Notes: a model not told the origin generated them from the letters alone. DNA of 64,000 nt from Roseibium porphyridii (GCF_026191725.2 NZ_CP120863.1:1096001-1160000); one strand, 5' to 3'. Shown: positions 9,371-19,540, counted from the first letter of the stretch. Made by a program: numbers and translations.

Positions 9371-10336
9371 ATGCGACATATGAAGGGCTTGGCAGGTTTC
9401 CTTTTGGCGATGGTTATCATCGCAACTGCCACACCGTCCGAAGCACAGTTGTTCGGTCGGCGGAATGACGAATCGGCTGTCAGAATCAGTCAACTGGAAG
9501 AACGGATCAGGGTTCTGACCGGCCAGTTGGAACAAATGTCTTTTCAGATGCGGGAATTGCAGGATCAGATCCGCCGCATGCAGGAAGACAACGAATACCG
9601 TTTTCAGCAGTTGGAAGGCGGAACGCCGGGCAAACGCTCGCAATTCATCCCTCAGGGAGCTCCGGGCAGTACTGCCCCGGGGCTCGCCGCAGACGGAACG
9701 CCGCGCACAGGCACTCTGGCGGCCCCGAACGGCAGCGCTGTAACACTGCCGGCTGACGGTTCTGGAGACGGCACCTGGGATCAGTCGGGTGGCTACGAAG
9801 GCAACGGACTGTCGACCGATGGACCGATTGATCTTTCAGCCCTTGCGAATGGTGGTCTTGATGGTTTGAACGGCCTTGGTGACGACTTGTCGACACCGGG
9901 ACCCGGTTTGGCGACCGATGATGATCAAATCGCTTCGGTGATTGGTAGCGGCGATCCGAACACCGACTATAATCAGGCTTATTCTCTGGCCGTGAACGGT
10001 GACTATCGGGGCGCAGAACGCGGGTTTCGCAATTTTCTTGAGAATTACCCCAACAGCGACCTGACCGCACAGGCACAGTATTGGCTTGGAGAAAGCCTTC
10101 TGGCGCAGCAGAACTACCGCGAAGCAGCCGACGCATTCCTGAAGACCTACACAGACCACCCTGGCAATTCGAAAAGCCCGGACAGTTTGCTGAAGCTAGG
10201 TGTATCCCTGCGCGGCCTCGGCGAAGCTGAGGCTGCTTGTGCAACGTTTTCAGAACTCTTGAACAAATACCCGAACGCTGCTCCGGCGGTTCTGACACAG
10301 GCGCGGGATGAGCGCAGCCGTGCACAATGTTCCTGA
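9371..10336 (+). CDS. cpoB: Cell division coordinator CpoB / YbgF
   Basis: CpoB is the periplasmic protein that couples outer-membrane constriction by Tol-Pal to peptidoglycan synthesis. The start ATG 9371 follows GGAGGAGCG. The order is a signal peptide cleaved near EAQ (about residue 26), a trimerising coiled coil (about 35-80), a Gly/Pro/Asp-rich linker (about 85-195), and a C-terminal TPR region of three repeats (from about 197, YNQAYSLAVNGDY onwards). The linker is longer than in E. coli, giving 321 residues. Its end overlaps the start of tilS by 29 bases. Confidence 0.93.
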   Translation: MRHMKGLAGFLLAMVIIATATPSEAQLFGRRNDESAVRISQLEERIRVLTGQLEQMSFQMRELQDQIRRMQEDNEYRFQQLEGGTPGKRSQFIPQGAPGSTAPGLAADGTPRTGTLAAPNGSAVTLPADGSGDGTWDQSGGYEGNGLSTDGPIDLSALANGGLDGLNGLGDDLSTPGPGLATDDDQIASVIGSGDPNTDYNQAYSLAVNGDYRGAERGFRNFLENYPNSDLTAQAQYWLGESLLAQQNYREAADAFLKTYTDHPGNSKSPDSLLKLGVSLRGLGEAEAACATFSELLNKYPNAAPAVLTQARDERSRAQCS

Positions 10337-11696
10337 CGGACCGGTTGAGCCGAGAGGGCTCCCGGTCGAAGATGTCGATCTCCTTTTTTCAAAACTGAAT
10401 TCTTTTTCAAGCCTTGCACTTGCGGTGTCCGGCGGCGCGGATTCGCTTTGCCTGATGGTGCTGTTCGATGAATGGCGTCAAAGGACCGGTTGGCGCGGAT
10501 CCACAGAAGTTCTGATCGTCGACCACAGACTGCGGGCCGAGAGCGCTGAAGAGGCCTCTTTTGTTGTTCGGGAAGCCAGCAAAAGGGGATTGCCCGTGAC
10601 TGTGTTGCACTGGGTCGGACCCAAACCTCTTGCCAATATTCAGGAAGAGGCACGCGTTGCGCGTTACCGGCTTTTTGCGAAACGTCTTTCTGAGACCGGC
10701 GGCCAGGGACTGTTGCTGGGTCATCATCTGGACGATCAGGCAGAGACATTTTTGGATCGTTTGACACGAGGCAGCGGTGTTTCAGGATTAAGTGCAATGG
10801 CTGCTGACGAGCCGGACGGCCCCGAGGGTTTGCGGCTCTTGCGACCGTTTTTGGGCGTACGAAAGCTGCAACTGGAAGCCAGCCTCATGGAGCGCGGGTT
10901 GAGCTGGTGCTCAGATCCTTCCAACAAAGATGAAAAATACAAGAGAAGCCGATTGCGGCGCATTTTGGGTTTGTTGGAAGCGGAAGGATTGACGCCGGAA
11001 CGGATCTTCCAAACCAGTGCGCATGTTCGCCGCGCACGTCATGCGCTGGAAGTTTCCGTGAAGGAAATCGCGAAACGCCTTCTCGTTGAGCACCCTGCAG
11101 GACCGGTCAAGTTGAGTTTGCCTGCCTATCGCGATCTCGCGGAAGAGTTTCGGCTGCGGCTCTTGGGTGTGGTGCTGGACCGGGTTCGCGGGCAACGGAC
11201 CAAACGCCGGTTTTCCAGCGTTGAAGCGCTTGATAATGGCCTCATGTCAAAGGACGGGTTCCAACAAACCCTGTCTGGGTGTCAGGTTAGAGCGAGTGAA
11301 CAGACAATCTGGTGTTGGCGGGAACCCGGTCGAAAAGCCCCTCCGACACTTGCTCCCTTTACGGGGGGTGGGATTTGGGACAATCGATTCCGATACAAAG
11401 TGCCGGACGCATGCGAACATTCTGACGTTCAAAATCGCCTTTTTCTTGGCCCGCTTTGCGATGCGCCTATCTCCAGAAGTGCGATTATTTGGCCGGAAGG
11501 CTGGCCTCGCGAGGTCTTTGACTGTTCGCCGGTCATCTGGACAGATGCTGGAATTGCCCTAAATCACGTCGCCAGTGTCAGTTTTGAGCATGACATTTCC
11601 GACAGGTGTGAGGATTTGGAATTGGAGCGGCTGCCAAATCGGGTTAAATTGCCGGGTAACCATTTCGACGAAGATGCCGAAAACGGGGAAATCTAG
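10308..11696 (+). CDS. tilS: tRNA(Ile)-lysidine synthase TilS
   Basis: TilS converts C34 of the CAU-anticodon tRNA-Ile to lysidine, using ATP, so that AUA is read as isoleucine. The PP-loop SGGADS at residues 41-46 defines the N-type ATP pyrophosphatase domain. The HHLDDQAET segment is the second conserved motif, and R/K-rich segments follow. At 462 residues it is of usual length, but the C-terminal half is poorly conserved. The start overlaps the end of cpoB. Position between cpoB and ftsH matches the common alphaproteobacterial order. Confidence 0.93.
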   Translation: MSAAVHNVPDGPVEPRGLPVEDVDLLFSKLNSFSSLALAVSGGADSLCLMVLFDEWRQRTGWRGSTEVLIVDHRLRAESAEEASFVVREASKRGLPVTVLHWVGPKPLANIQEEARVARYRLFAKRLSETGGQGLLLGHHLDDQAETFLDRLTRGSGVSGLSAMAADEPDGPEGLRLLRPFLGVRKLQLEASLMERGLSWCSDPSNKDEKYKRSRLRRILGLLEAEGLTPERIFQTSAHVRRARHALEVSVKEIAKRLLVEHPAGPVKLSLPAYRDLAEEFRLRLLGVVLDRVRGQRTKRRFSSVEALDNGLMSKDGFQQTLSGCQVRASEQTIWCWREPGRKAPPTLAPFTGGGIWDNRFRYKVPDACEHSDVQNRLFLGPLCDAPISRSAIIWPEGWPREVFDCSPVIWTDAGIALNHVASVSFEHDISDRCEDLELERLPNRVKLPGNHFDEDAENGEI

Positions 11697-11865
11697 AGTT
11701 TTCCCCGCTTGCAACATCTGATAGACGTCCTGGCTTAACAAAATAGTCAGTTCATCTGCGCAACTATGGCGCACCGCCTTGGCAGAGGGCTTTGGGCGAC
11801 CTATCTTCGCTGGAAGAGAAATAACCGCGTGCAGATAAGTCGCGTTGGGCGGTTAAGGGAACACA

Positions 11866-13785
11866 ATGAACGCACATTTTCGCAATTTCGCTCTTTGGGT
11901 GATCATCGCCCTGCTTTTGATCGCATTGTTCCAGCTGTTTCAGAGTCCCGCGCAGCAAGGCGCAACGAATGATATCGCTTATTCGGACTTCATGAAGCAG
12001 GTTGACAATGGCGAGGTCAGATCCGTTGTCATTCAAGAACAGAAGATCACCGGTAATTACAACAGCGGTGGAGCATTCCAGACTTATGCACCCGACGGTG
12101 CCCAGTATGTCGATGAACTCCGCGGCAAGGGGGTGCTGATCAAGGCAACGCCGCCTGCGGAAAGCTCTCCTTTGCTCGGTGCATTGTTCTCCTGGCTGCC
12201 AATGTTGATCATCCTGGGTATCTGGATTTTCGTGATGCGCCAGATGCAAGGCTCCGGCGGAAAGGCGATGGGCTTCGGCAAGTCGAAGGCCAAGTTGCTG
12301 ACGGAAGCCCATGGGCGCGTAACGTTTGAAGACGTTGCGGGCATCGATGAGGCAAAGGAAGACCTTCAGGAAATCGTTGAATTCCTTCGCGACCCGCAAA
12401 AGTTCCAGCGTCTAGGCGGCCGCATTCCTCGCGGCGTCCTGCTGGTTGGGCCTCCGGGCACCGGTAAGACACTGACAGCGCGCGCGGTTGCCGGCGAGGC
12501 GAACGTGCCGTTCTTCACGATTTCCGGTTCTGATTTTGTCGAAATGTTTGTTGGCGTGGGTGCATCCCGTGTTCGCGACATGTTCGAGCAGGCAAAGAAG
12601 AATGCGCCTTGCATCATCTTTATCGATGAGATCGATGCAGTCGGTCGCCACCGTGGTGCCGGTCTTGGCGGCGGCAATGATGAACGCGAACAGACGCTCA
12701 ACCAGTTGTTGGTCGAGATGGACGGTTTTGAGCCGAACGAAGGCATCATCATCATCGCTGCGACCAACCGTCCTGACGTGCTTGATCCGGCACTGCTTCG
12801 TCCCGGGCGCTTCGACCGCCAGATCGTGGTGCCAAATCCGGACATCACCGGACGTGAGAAGATCCTCAAAGTGCATATGCGGAAGGTTCCGCTTGCGCCG
12901 GATGTCGACGTGAAGACGCTCGCGCGTGGTACACCGGGTTTCTCCGGTGCCGACTTGATGAACCTCGTCAACGAAGCTGCTCTTCTTGCTGCACGGCGCT
13001 CAAAGCGTCTGGTAACGATGGCCGAATTTGAGGATGCAAAAGACAAGGTCATGATGGGTGCGGAACGCCGCACGCTGGTCATGACCGAAGAAGAGAAGAA
13101 GCTGACCGCTTATCATGAGGCTGGCCATGCGCTGGTCGCGCTGCACCAGGAAGCGTCTGATCCGATCCACAAGGCAACAATCATCCCGCGCGGCCGTGCG
13201 CTTGGTATGGTGATGCGTCTGCCCGAGAAAGATCAGGTGTCCCTGACACGCGCGAAGTGTAAAGCTGATCTTGCCGTGGCCATGGGCGGACGTGTGGCCG
13301 AAGAAATGATCTTCGGCTATGAGAAAGTCACCTCTGGCGCAACCGGCGATATCCAGATGGCAACCAAGCTTGCGCGTGCAATGGCGACCCAGTTCGGCAT
13401 GTCGGACAAGCTCGGACCGCTGCTCTATGGGGAGAACCAGGAAGAGGTTTTCCTTGGACACTCGGTCGCCAAGAACCAGAGTGTTTCCGATGAGACCCAG
13501 AAGATCGTGGACGCAGAAATCAAATCCTTTGTGAATCAGGGATATGAGACTGCAAACAAGATCCTTGGAGATCATGAAGACCAGCTTCATACGATTGCCA
13601 AAGGGCTTCTGGAGTACGAAACACTGTCCGGTGACGAGATCAAGGATCTCCTGAACGGGAAGCCGCCGGTTCGCGACACAGATGACGATCAGCCTGTAGG
13701 CCGGTCATCCGCTGTTCCGACCGCAGGTGCAAAGCGCGGCGGCGATGAAGCGAGTGGGGGCATGGAGCCTCAGCCGCAGTCCTGA
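11866..13785 (+). CDS. ftsH: ATP-dependent zinc metalloprotease FtsH
   Basis: FtsH is a membrane-bound hexameric AAA+ protease for membrane-protein quality control and for substrates such as LpxC and sigma-32. Two N-terminal membrane segments lie at about 7-25 and 103-125. Walker A (GPPGTGKT), Walker B ([12 protein letters not shown]) and the second region of homology are intact. The zinc motif HEAGH is at residues 417-421. The C-terminus is a short disordered tail. Length is 639 residues. rpoH, a likely substrate gene, is also in this window. The 169 bases before it hold no motif I can name. Confidence 0.98.
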   Translation: MNAHFRNFALWVIIALLLIALFQLFQSPAQQGATNDIAYSDFMKQVDNGEVRSVVIQEQKITGNYNSGGAFQTYAPDGAQYVDELRGKGVLIKATPPAESSPLLGALFSWLPMLIILGIWIFVMRQMQGSGGKAMGFGKSKAKLLTEAHGRVTFEDVAGIDEAKEDLQEIVEFLRDPQKFQRLGGRIPRGVLLVGPPGTGKTLTARAVAGEANVPFFTISGSDFVEMFVGVGASRVRDMFEQAKKNAPCIIFIDEIDAVGRHRGAGLGGGNDEREQTLNQLLVEMDGFEPNEGIIIIAATNRPDVLDPALLRPGRFDRQIVVPNPDITGREKILKVHMRKVPLAPDVDVKTLARGTPGFSGADLMNLVNEAALLAARRSKRLVTMAEFEDAKDKVMMGAERRTLVMTEEEKKLTAYHEAGHALVALHQEASDPIHKATIIPRGRALGMVMRLPEKDQVSLTRAKCKADLAVAMGGRVAEEMIFGYEKVTSGATGDIQMATKLARAMATQFGMSDKLGPLLYGENQEEVFLGHSVAKNQSVSDETQKIVDAEIKSFVNQGYETANKILGDHEDQLHTIAKGLLEYETLSGDEIKDLLNGKPPVRDTDDDQPVGRSSAVPTAGAKRGGDEASGGMEPQPQS

Positions 13786-13813
13786 TCCGTCAGACAGTGA
13801 TCAAAAGTTGAGA

Positions 13814-13838
13814 GTGCCCGGCATTGCCGGGCATTTTT
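13814..13838 (+). terminator. Rho-independent terminator after ftsH
   Basis: TGCCCGGC and GCCGGGCA pair around a 2-3 base loop and are followed by TTTTT, 29 bases past the ftsH stop. It separates ftsH from glmM. Confidence 0.85.
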
Positions 13839-13958
13839 CATTTGGGTGTTTGGAGGACTTGTTAGTGAATAGTAACAATTGCTCACATATTTTGAAACGC
13901 AGCCGTTCCTCATTGCGTTACAAGGAACGCCAAACAAATAGTCAGACAGGCATGATAG

Positions 13959-15302
13959 ATGCGTAAATTCTTTGGCACCGATGGTATTCGCGGCCAGGCC
14001 AATTGTTATCCCATGACCGCAGAGATGGCCTTGAAAGTCGGCATGGCCGCTGGTCTCGTTTTCAGAAACGGCGGTCATCGGCATCGCGTTGTGATCGGTA
14101 AAGACACCCGCCTTTCCGGATACATGATCGAATATGCACTTGTTGCCGGATTTACTTCTGTTGGCATGGATGTCTTTCTGCTTGGCCCAATGCCGACCCC
14201 ATCGGTGGCGATGCTGACGAGGTCCCTCAGAACAGACCTTGGGGTCATGATTTCTGCCTCGCACAATCCCTTCCAGGACAACGGTATCAAGTTCTTTGGT
14301 CCGGACGGCTTCAAGCTGAGTGATGCAATAGAGAAGGAAATCGAGGCTCTTGTCGAAAGCGACCTGACCTCTCGCCTTGCCGGCATGCGCGATCTTGGCC
14401 GGGCCAAACGAATTGACGGCGCGCAGCAACGCTATATCGAGTTTGCAAAACGCACTTTGCCCAAAGACATGAATCTCGAAGGTCTTCGGGTTGTGATCGA
14501 TTGTGCAAACGGGGCCGCTTACAAAGTGGCGCCGGAGGCTTTGTGGGAGCTGGGTGCGGATGTCATTTCCATGGGTGTTTCGCCGGACGGCTTTAACATC
14601 AATCAGGATTGCGGTTCCACGTCACCGCAAGCACTTTCGCGCAAAGTTCACGAAGTGCGGGCGGATATCGGTATTGCGCTCGACGGCGATGCGGATCGCG
14701 TGATTATTGTCGATGAAACCGGGACCGTCGTTGATGGCGACCAGCTCATGGCTCTGGTGGCTCAGTCCTGGCAGGCCAACAACCGGCTCTCAGCGCCCGG
14801 GATCGTGGCAACCGTCATGTCCAACCTTGGGCTTGAACGTTACCTTCAAGATCTTGGTTTGGGGCTTGCGCGGACAAAGGTGGGCGATCGTTACGTGGTC
14901 GAACACATGCGCGCCAATGGTTACAATGTCGGCGGAGAGCAATCCGGTCATATCGTCCTTTCCGACTTCGCCACAACAGGGGACGGTCTGATCGCTGCAC
15001 TGCAAGTGTTGGCCTGTGTCAAGGATCAGAACAAGCCGGTTTCGGAAGTTTGCCGACGGTTCGAACCAGTGCCTCAGATCCTCAAGAATGTCCGCTACAA
15101 AGGTGGCACCCCTCTGGAACAAGACCTGGTCAAAACGGCGATTGAGGATGGCGAGGCAAGACTTGGAAATACCGGTCGTCTTGTCATTCGTGCGTCCGGT
15201 ACAGAGCCCTTGATCAGGGTGATGGCGGAAGGGGATGATGCTGATCTTGTGAACCAGGTGGTCAATGACATTGCAGGCGTGGTTGCTTCAGCTGCTGCCT
15301 GA
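13959..15302 (+). CDS. glmM: Phosphoglucosamine mutase GlmM
   Basis: GlmM interconverts glucosamine-6-phosphate and glucosamine-1-phosphate on the way to UDP-GlcNAc for peptidoglycan and lipopolysaccharide. The start [12 protein letters not shown] is the family signature. The phosphoserine loop MISASHNPF places the catalytic Ser at residue 101. The metal-binding DGDADR loop lies in the middle, and the sugar-phosphate loop [12 protein letters not shown] near the C-terminus. Length is 447 residues. A terminator follows. Confidence 0.97.
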   Translation: MRKFFGTDGIRGQANCYPMTAEMALKVGMAAGLVFRNGGHRHRVVIGKDTRLSGYMIEYALVAGFTSVGMDVFLLGPMPTPSVAMLTRSLRTDLGVMISASHNPFQDNGIKFFGPDGFKLSDAIEKEIEALVESDLTSRLAGMRDLGRAKRIDGAQQRYIEFAKRTLPKDMNLEGLRVVIDCANGAAYKVAPEALWELGADVISMGVSPDGFNINQDCGSTSPQALSRKVHEVRADIGIALDGDADRVIIVDETGTVVDGDQLMALVAQSWQANNRLSAPGIVATVMSNLGLERYLQDLGLGLARTKVGDRYVVEHMRANGYNVGGEQSGHIVLSDFATTGDGLIAALQVLACVKDQNKPVSEVCRRFEPVPQILKNVRYKGGTPLEQDLVKTAIEDGEARLGNTGRLVIRASGTEPLIRVMAEGDDADLVNQVVNDIAGVVASAAA

Positions 15303-15332
15303 AGACTATCTTCACTTAGGTTTTTGTATTCA

Positions 15333-15359
15333 GGCCGCCCAACTTGGGCGGCTTTTTTT
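15333..15359 (+). terminator. Rho-independent terminator after glmM
   Basis: GCCGCCC and GGGCGGC pair around AACTT and run into seven T residues. It lies about 30 bases after the glmM stop. Confidence 0.9.
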
Positions 15360-15385
15360 ATGAGAGTTAATCAGTGCTTTTCTTG

Positions 15386-15400
15386 TTAAGGTTTCCTTAA
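15386..15400. promoter_or_regulatory. Perfect CtrA box upstream of the outer-membrane barrel gene
   Basis: TTAA-GGTTTCC-TTAA is an exact TTAA-N7-TTAA CtrA consensus, 123 bases before the ATG at 15523, in a short AT-rich promoter region with further TTAA half sites near 15416, 15428 and 15439. CtrA control of Omp25-type proteins is known in Brucella. Its use here is inferred. Confidence 0.6.
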
Positions 15401-15522
15401 GGTAAAAAAACGCGGTTAAAGAACAGAGTTAAGTCACAATTAATGAATTCCCGTCACTATCCTCAAGAGTTTGATGTGTCCGGCAATGTTGAAGCGGGCG
15501 CTCAATGGAAGAGGACTAGGAC

Positions 15523-16347
15523 ATGGACAATTTCTTCAAGCGTTTGTCTTTGGCCGGATTTGCTGTTGTGCTTTCCTCCGCGGGCTACGCTGCGGATTTG
15601 CCAACCCCGGTCATCGAACATATTCCCGCAGCACCGGCGCCGGCTGTTGGCGGTTTTTATCTGCGTGGTGATATTGGGTAAAAGATCTATAATGATCCGA
15701 CCGGGAGTTTCAACGATCCGGTTATTGGCGACCTGCGCTTCGAGCGCGAGTCCATGGACAGCGCCTGGATGATTGGCGTAGGTGCCGGTTACAAATGGAA
15801 CAGGTACCTGCGTACCGATGTCACGATCGACTATGAAACACCGGCCCAGGTCAAGGGCTATGCAGTTTGCGGCACCTGTACCGGCGGGTTCTCGGAAGAA
15901 TATACAGATATCGACGTCTGGACCGTCATGTTGAACGGGTATGTCGATCTCGGGACCTGGAACCGGATTACACCCTATGTTGGTGCCGGTATCGGTGCAG
16001 CTTACGTGACAACCAACAACACCTATTCGGTTAATCCGGGCGGTTCGGGTCGTTTTGATTATGACGGCAAGCACAGTGAATGGAACCTTGCCTGGGCTCT
16101 GATGGCTGGTGCTTCGTATGCGGTAACTGACAACTGGGCGATCGATGCTGGGTATCAGTATCGCGATCTGGGCGATGCCAAAACAGTTAAGTTGCACAAT
16201 GCAGGCACGGGCGAAACCCGAGTTGAGTGGGACGATTTGACGGCTCATGAGATCCGTCTCGGGGTGCGCTACACTTTCGGTGGCGGCGCAGCGCCAGCCG
16301 GACCGGTTTACTATGAGCCGCAAGGACCGATCAGCAGCAATTTCTGA
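15523..16347 (+). pseudogene. Outer-membrane beta-barrel protein (Omp25/Omp31-like) with one in-frame stop
   Basis: Reading from ATG 15523 gives a signal peptide cleaved near GYAADLP (about residue 24) and a short Ala/Pro stretch. The first strand then reads FYLRGDIG, where codon 53 is TAA (15679-15681). The same frame continues without any shift as KIYNDPTGSF and a complete 8-stranded porin-like barrel ending in GVRYTFGG and a final Phe at 16345. Related barrels carry Tyr (TAC or TAT) at this point (GDIGYK), so a single base change explains the stop. The whole reading frame would be 274 codons. An internal ATG at 15754 could give only a leaderless C-terminal part. It is either a recent nonsense mutation or a base-call error. 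Confidence 0.85.
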
Positions 16348-16370
16348 TTGGCACATCAAACTTTATTCCG

Positions 16371-16398
16371 AAAGGCCGGTCACTTGACCGGCCTTTTC
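16371..16398 (+). terminator. Rho-independent terminator after the barrel gene
   Basis: AAAGGCCGGTCA and TGACCGGCCTTT form a stem with a 2-4 base loop, ending in a T-rich run (TTTTC). It lies 23 bases after the barrel stop. The stretch from here to about 16595 shows no gene; an isolated TTAA at 16440 is not a full CtrA box. Confidence 0.85.
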
Positions 16399-16600
16399 TT
16401 TTGCGACCTCCAAATCAAACGGGTCGCCCAGTCGACCGTTAACTTTTTCAAGCGAAGCATAAACTCTATTCAGGAATTCCCAGGCCTCAGAATTTGTTTA
16501 TTGTCCGGTGTCAGCAAGCAAGGGGCGGTTTCATTTGAAGTGCTCACGCTGCCGCAATATTCCCATTTTCCGTTGACCGAGCGTCAGGAACACCTTATCC

Positions 16601-16657
16601 CCGTAGGTGGGCCACCCCTCCCCAACGAGGGGCAACTATCTGCGAGGGTAGACAGAT
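16601..16657 (+). ncRNA. serC-type structured leader upstream of serC
   Basis: The 5' region directly before serC holds GGTGGGCCACC followed by a stem CCCCTC (16615-16620)/GAGGGG (16627-16632) with loop CCCAAC, then GCAAC and the ribosome-site stretch GAGGGTAGACAGAT. Alphaproteobacterial serC genes are known to carry a conserved leader, the serC RNA motif, at this position. The stem is seen directly. The family assignment is from memory of that motif and should be confirmed with its covariance model. Boundaries are approximate. Confidence 0.5.
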
Positions 16658-17836
16658 ATGACTGTACTCACTGCCAAGCCGGACGTGCGTCCGGCCAATC
16701 CCAATTTTTCGTCAGGTCCTTGCTCCAAGCGCCCCGGCTGGTCTCTTGATCAACTGGCCGATGCACCGCTTGGACGGTCTCACCGGGCCAAACCTGGAAA
16801 AGCGAAACTCGCTGAAGCAATCGACCTGACGCGCAAGACCCTGAATGTTCCCGACGACTACCGCATCGGCATTGTGCCGGCTTCCGATACAGGCGCGGTT
16901 GAAATGGCGCTCTGGTCGCTTCTCGGCGCGCGCGGCGTCGATTTGCTGGCCTGGGAAAGCTTTGGTGCCGGTTGGGTGACCGATGTGGTCAAACAGCTCA
17001 AGCTGGACAACGCCAGGATTTTGAAAGCACCATATGGTGCCTTGCCCGATCTGGGCGACGTCGATTTTAACAATGATGTCGTCTTTACCTGGAATGGCAC
17101 GACGTCCGGTGTCCGGGTTCCCGACGGCAACTGGATCGCGGATGACCGCGCTGGTCTGACGATTTGCGACGCGACATCTGCTGCCTTTGCGCAAGCGCTT
17201 CCTTTTGACAAGCTCGATGTCGTCACGTTTTCCTGGCAGAAAGTGCTTGGCGGTGAAGCTGCGCACGGGGTGCTGATCCTCAGCCCGAGAGCCGTGGAAC
17301 GCCTCGAGAGCTATACACCTGCATGGCCGCTGCCGAAGATCTTCCGCCTGACCAAAGGCGGTAAACTGATTGAAGGCATTTTCAAGGGCGAGACCATCAA
17401 CACGCCTTCCATGCTGTGCGTTGAGGACTATCTCGATGCGTTGAAATGGGCAGACGGACTTGGTGGTCTGTCGGGTCTTTGCGCTCGTGCCGATGCCAAT
17501 CTCAAAGTTCTCGCCGACTGGGTCGAAAAAACCGCGTGGGTTGACTTTCTTGCTGAAGATTCCGCAACAAGATCGAATACGTCCGTGTGTCTGAAGGTGA
17601 CGGATGCGAATGTTCTGGCTTTGCCGGACGATCAGCAGACAGCATTTGCCAAGGCGATTGTTTCTACGCTCGATGCCGAAGGTGTTGCCTTCGATATTGG
17701 TGCCTATCGCGATGCGCCTTCCGGTCTCAGAATTTGGGCGGGGGCAACAGTTGAAACAGCTGACTTGCAGGCCCTGACGGTGTGGCTTGATTGGGCGTTT
17801 GCGCTCGAAAAAGGCAAACTTCCTCAGGCCGCCTGA
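16658..17836 (+). CDS. serC: Phosphoserine aminotransferase SerC (long alphaproteobacterial type)
   Basis: SerC transfers an amino group from glutamate to 3-phosphohydroxypyruvate, the second step of serine synthesis, and can serve pyridoxal phosphate synthesis. The PLP-binding lysine lies in [15 protein letters not shown] at residue 195. The N-terminal [14 protein letters not shown] is the substrate-binding signature of the Methanosarcina-type subfamily found in alphaproteobacteria, which is longer (392 residues) than the E. coli enzyme. serA follows 76 bases later. Confidence 0.95.
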   Translation: MTVLTAKPDVRPANPNFSSGPCSKRPGWSLDQLADAPLGRSHRAKPGKAKLAEAIDLTRKTLNVPDDYRIGIVPASDTGAVEMALWSLLGARGVDLLAWESFGAGWVTDVVKQLKLDNARILKAPYGALPDLGDVDFNNDVVFTWNGTTSGVRVPDGNWIADDRAGLTICDATSAAFAQALPFDKLDVVTFSWQKVLGGEAAHGVLILSPRAVERLESYTPAWPLPKIFRLTKGGKLIEGIFKGETINTPSMLCVEDYLDALKWADGLGGLSGLCARADANLKVLADWVEKTAWVDFLAEDSATRSNTSVCLKVTDANVLALPDDQQTAFAKAIVSTLDAEGVAFDIGAYRDAPSGLRIWAGATVETADLQALTVWLDWAFALEKGKLPQAA

Positions 17837-17863
17837 GCATTTCTCAAAAACACAGTGACATTC

Positions 17864-17883
17864 CCGGGCGGGTTTCTGCCCGG
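17864..17883 (+). other. Hairpin in the serC-serA gap
   Basis: CCGGGC (17864-17869) and GCCCGG (17878-17883) pair across 8 bases. There is no T run, so this is not a standard terminator. It could be an RNA processing or stability element between serC and serA. The serA ribosome site AAGGAGA lies 16-22 bases downstream, outside the stem. Confidence 0.4.
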
Positions 17884-17912
17884 ACACAGTATTTATTGAA
17901 GGAGATGCTTTA

Positions 17913-19502
17913 ATGGCACCCAAGGTATTGATTTCCGACAAGCTTTCGCCCGCAGCAGTTCAGATTTTCAAGGATCGCGGCATTGACGCCGATTTCCTGC
18001 CTGATGTTGGCAAGAACAAGGAAAAACTCCTCGAAATCATCGGCCAGTATGATGGACTGGCCATTCGTTCTGCCACGAAAGTCACTGAAAAGATCATTGC
18101 AGCAGCCGATAATCTTAAGGTGATTGGCCGGGCAGGTATCGGCGTTGACAATGTCGATATTCCCAAAGCGACCGCGCGTGGCATCATTGTCATGAACACA
18201 CCGTTCGGCAATGCGATCACCACTGCAGAACATGCCATCTCAATGATGATGGCGGTCGCGCGGCAAATTCCGGCAGCTGATGCATCAACGCAATCGGGCA
18301 AGTGGGAAAAATCCCGTTTCATGGGGCGGGAAATTACAGACAAGACGCTTGGGCTGGTTGGCTGCGGAAATATTGGCTCTATCGTCGCAGATCGCGCCAT
18401 AGGTCTGAAGATGCGCGTTCTTGCTTATGACCCTTTCCTGACACCTGAGCGGGCGATGTCGCTTGGTGTCGAAAAGGTCGAATTGAACGAGTTGCTTGAA
18501 CGCGCGGACTTTATCACCTTGCATACCCCTCTTACCGACAAGACACGAAACATCATCAATGCCGATGCCATCGCGAAGATGAAAAAGGGGGCTTACCTCA
18601 TCAACTGTGCGCGCGGGGGGCTGGCAGACGAAAAAGCCGTTAAGGCAGCGCTTGATGAGGGGAAACTCGGTGGCGCGGCTTTTGACGTATTTGTTGAAGA
18701 GCCGGCCAAGGAAAACATCCTCTTTGGGACATCCAACTTTGTCTCGACACCGCATCTTGGTGCGTCAACGTCGGAAGCACAGGAGAATGTCGCGCTGCAA
18801 GTCGCTGAACAGATGTGCGATTACCTTCTGCATGGCGCGGTGCGTAATGCGCTCAACATGCCTTCAATTTCCGCGGAAGAAGCACCCAAGCTCGCGCCAT
18901 TTGTTCGGCTTGCCGAGCAACTTGGCTCTTTCGCCGGTCAGTTGACGGAAACCGCGATCCAGGGCGTCAAACTGGAATATGCAGGTGCCGTTTCGGAAAT
19001 GAATGTCCAAGCGCTGACAGCGGCTGCGATTACCGGTTTGCTGACGCCGCTTCTTCAGACCGTCAATATGGTATCCGCGCCAATTCTGGCGAAGGAACGT
19101 GGTGTCAAGGTTGAGGAAATCCGCCGCGAAAAACAGGGCGCTTACGAAACCTACATCAGGTTGACGGTGATCACGGAAAGACAGGAGAGGTCGGTTGCCG
19201 GTACGGTGTTCGCCGATGGCAAACCTCGGATCATTCAGGTGAAGGGCATCAATATGGAGGCTGAACTTGGCCAGCATATGCTCTACATCACCAACGAAGA
19301 CAAGCCTGGCTTCATTGGCCATCTTGGCATGGAACTTGGCAACAATGGCGTCAATATCGCGACGTTCAATTTGGGCCGCCTCGCGCCAGGCGACGATGCC
19401 ATTTGTCTCGTCGAAGTGGATGGAAGAGTGCCTGAGGATGTGATGTCTCGCCTGGAGGCCGTCTCACATGTGAAACAGGTTAAAGCGCTGGAATTTCAAT
19501 AA
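17913..19502 (+). CDS. serA: D-3-phosphoglycerate dehydrogenase SerA
   Basis: SerA oxidises 3-phosphoglycerate to 3-phosphohydroxypyruvate with NAD, the committed step of serine synthesis. The NAD-binding loop GLVGCGNIGSIVADRA and the catalytic Arg/Glu/His set in the N-terminal catalytic and nucleotide-binding domains are clear. The 529-residue length indicates the long form with an intervening domain and a C-terminal ACT domain (from about 455, MLYITNEDKPGFIGHLG), which usually mediates serine feedback inhibition. The start follows GAAGGAGATGCTTTA at 17913. Confidence 0.96.
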   Translation: MAPKVLISDKLSPAAVQIFKDRGIDADFLPDVGKNKEKLLEIIGQYDGLAIRSATKVTEKIIAAADNLKVIGRAGIGVDNVDIPKATARGIIVMNTPFGNAITTAEHAISMMMAVARQIPAADASTQSGKWEKSRFMGREITDKTLGLVGCGNIGSIVADRAIGLKMRVLAYDPFLTPERAMSLGVEKVELNELLERADFITLHTPLTDKTRNIINADAIAKMKKGAYLINCARGGLADEKAVKAALDEGKLGGAAFDVFVEEPAKENILFGTSNFVSTPHLGASTSEAQENVALQVAEQMCDYLLHGAVRNALNMPSISAEEAPKLAPFVRLAEQLGSFAGQLTETAIQGVKLEYAGAVSEMNVQALTAAAITGLLTPLLQTVNMVSAPILAKERGVKVEEIRREKQGAYETYIRLTVITERQERSVAGTVFADGKPRIIQVKGINMEAELGQHMLYITNEDKPGFIGHLGMELGNNGVNIATFNLGRLAPGDDAICLVEVDGRVPEDVMSRLEAVSHVKQVKALEFQ

Positions 19503-19509
19503 TGCTACC

Positions 19510-19540
19510 GGAGGCGTTGGCAGCGCAGCGCCTCCACTTT
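19510..19540 (+). terminator. Probable terminator between convergent serA and the EamA gene
   Basis: GGAGGCG (19510-19516) and CGCCTCC (19529-19535) form a stem 8 bases past the serA stop. Only a weak T tract (ACTTTAAA) follows, so termination efficiency is uncertain. The EamA gene ends from the other strand at 19539. Confidence 0.5.

Noticed and set aside
15679..15681. Programmed readthrough or recoding at the barrel TAA
   Set aside because: TAA is not used for selenocysteine or pyrrolysine in such genes, and I saw no recoding structure. A mutation or sequencing error is simpler.
15754..16347. Separate 197-codon gene starting after the TAA in the barrel gene
   Set aside because: It begins inside a barrel strand, lacks a signal peptide and a ribosome site, and continues the upstream frame exactly, so it is the 3' part of one broken gene.
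16712..17941. 409-codon minus-strand open frame over serC
   Set aside because: Shadow of serC, with no ribosome site or motif; it also covers the serA start.
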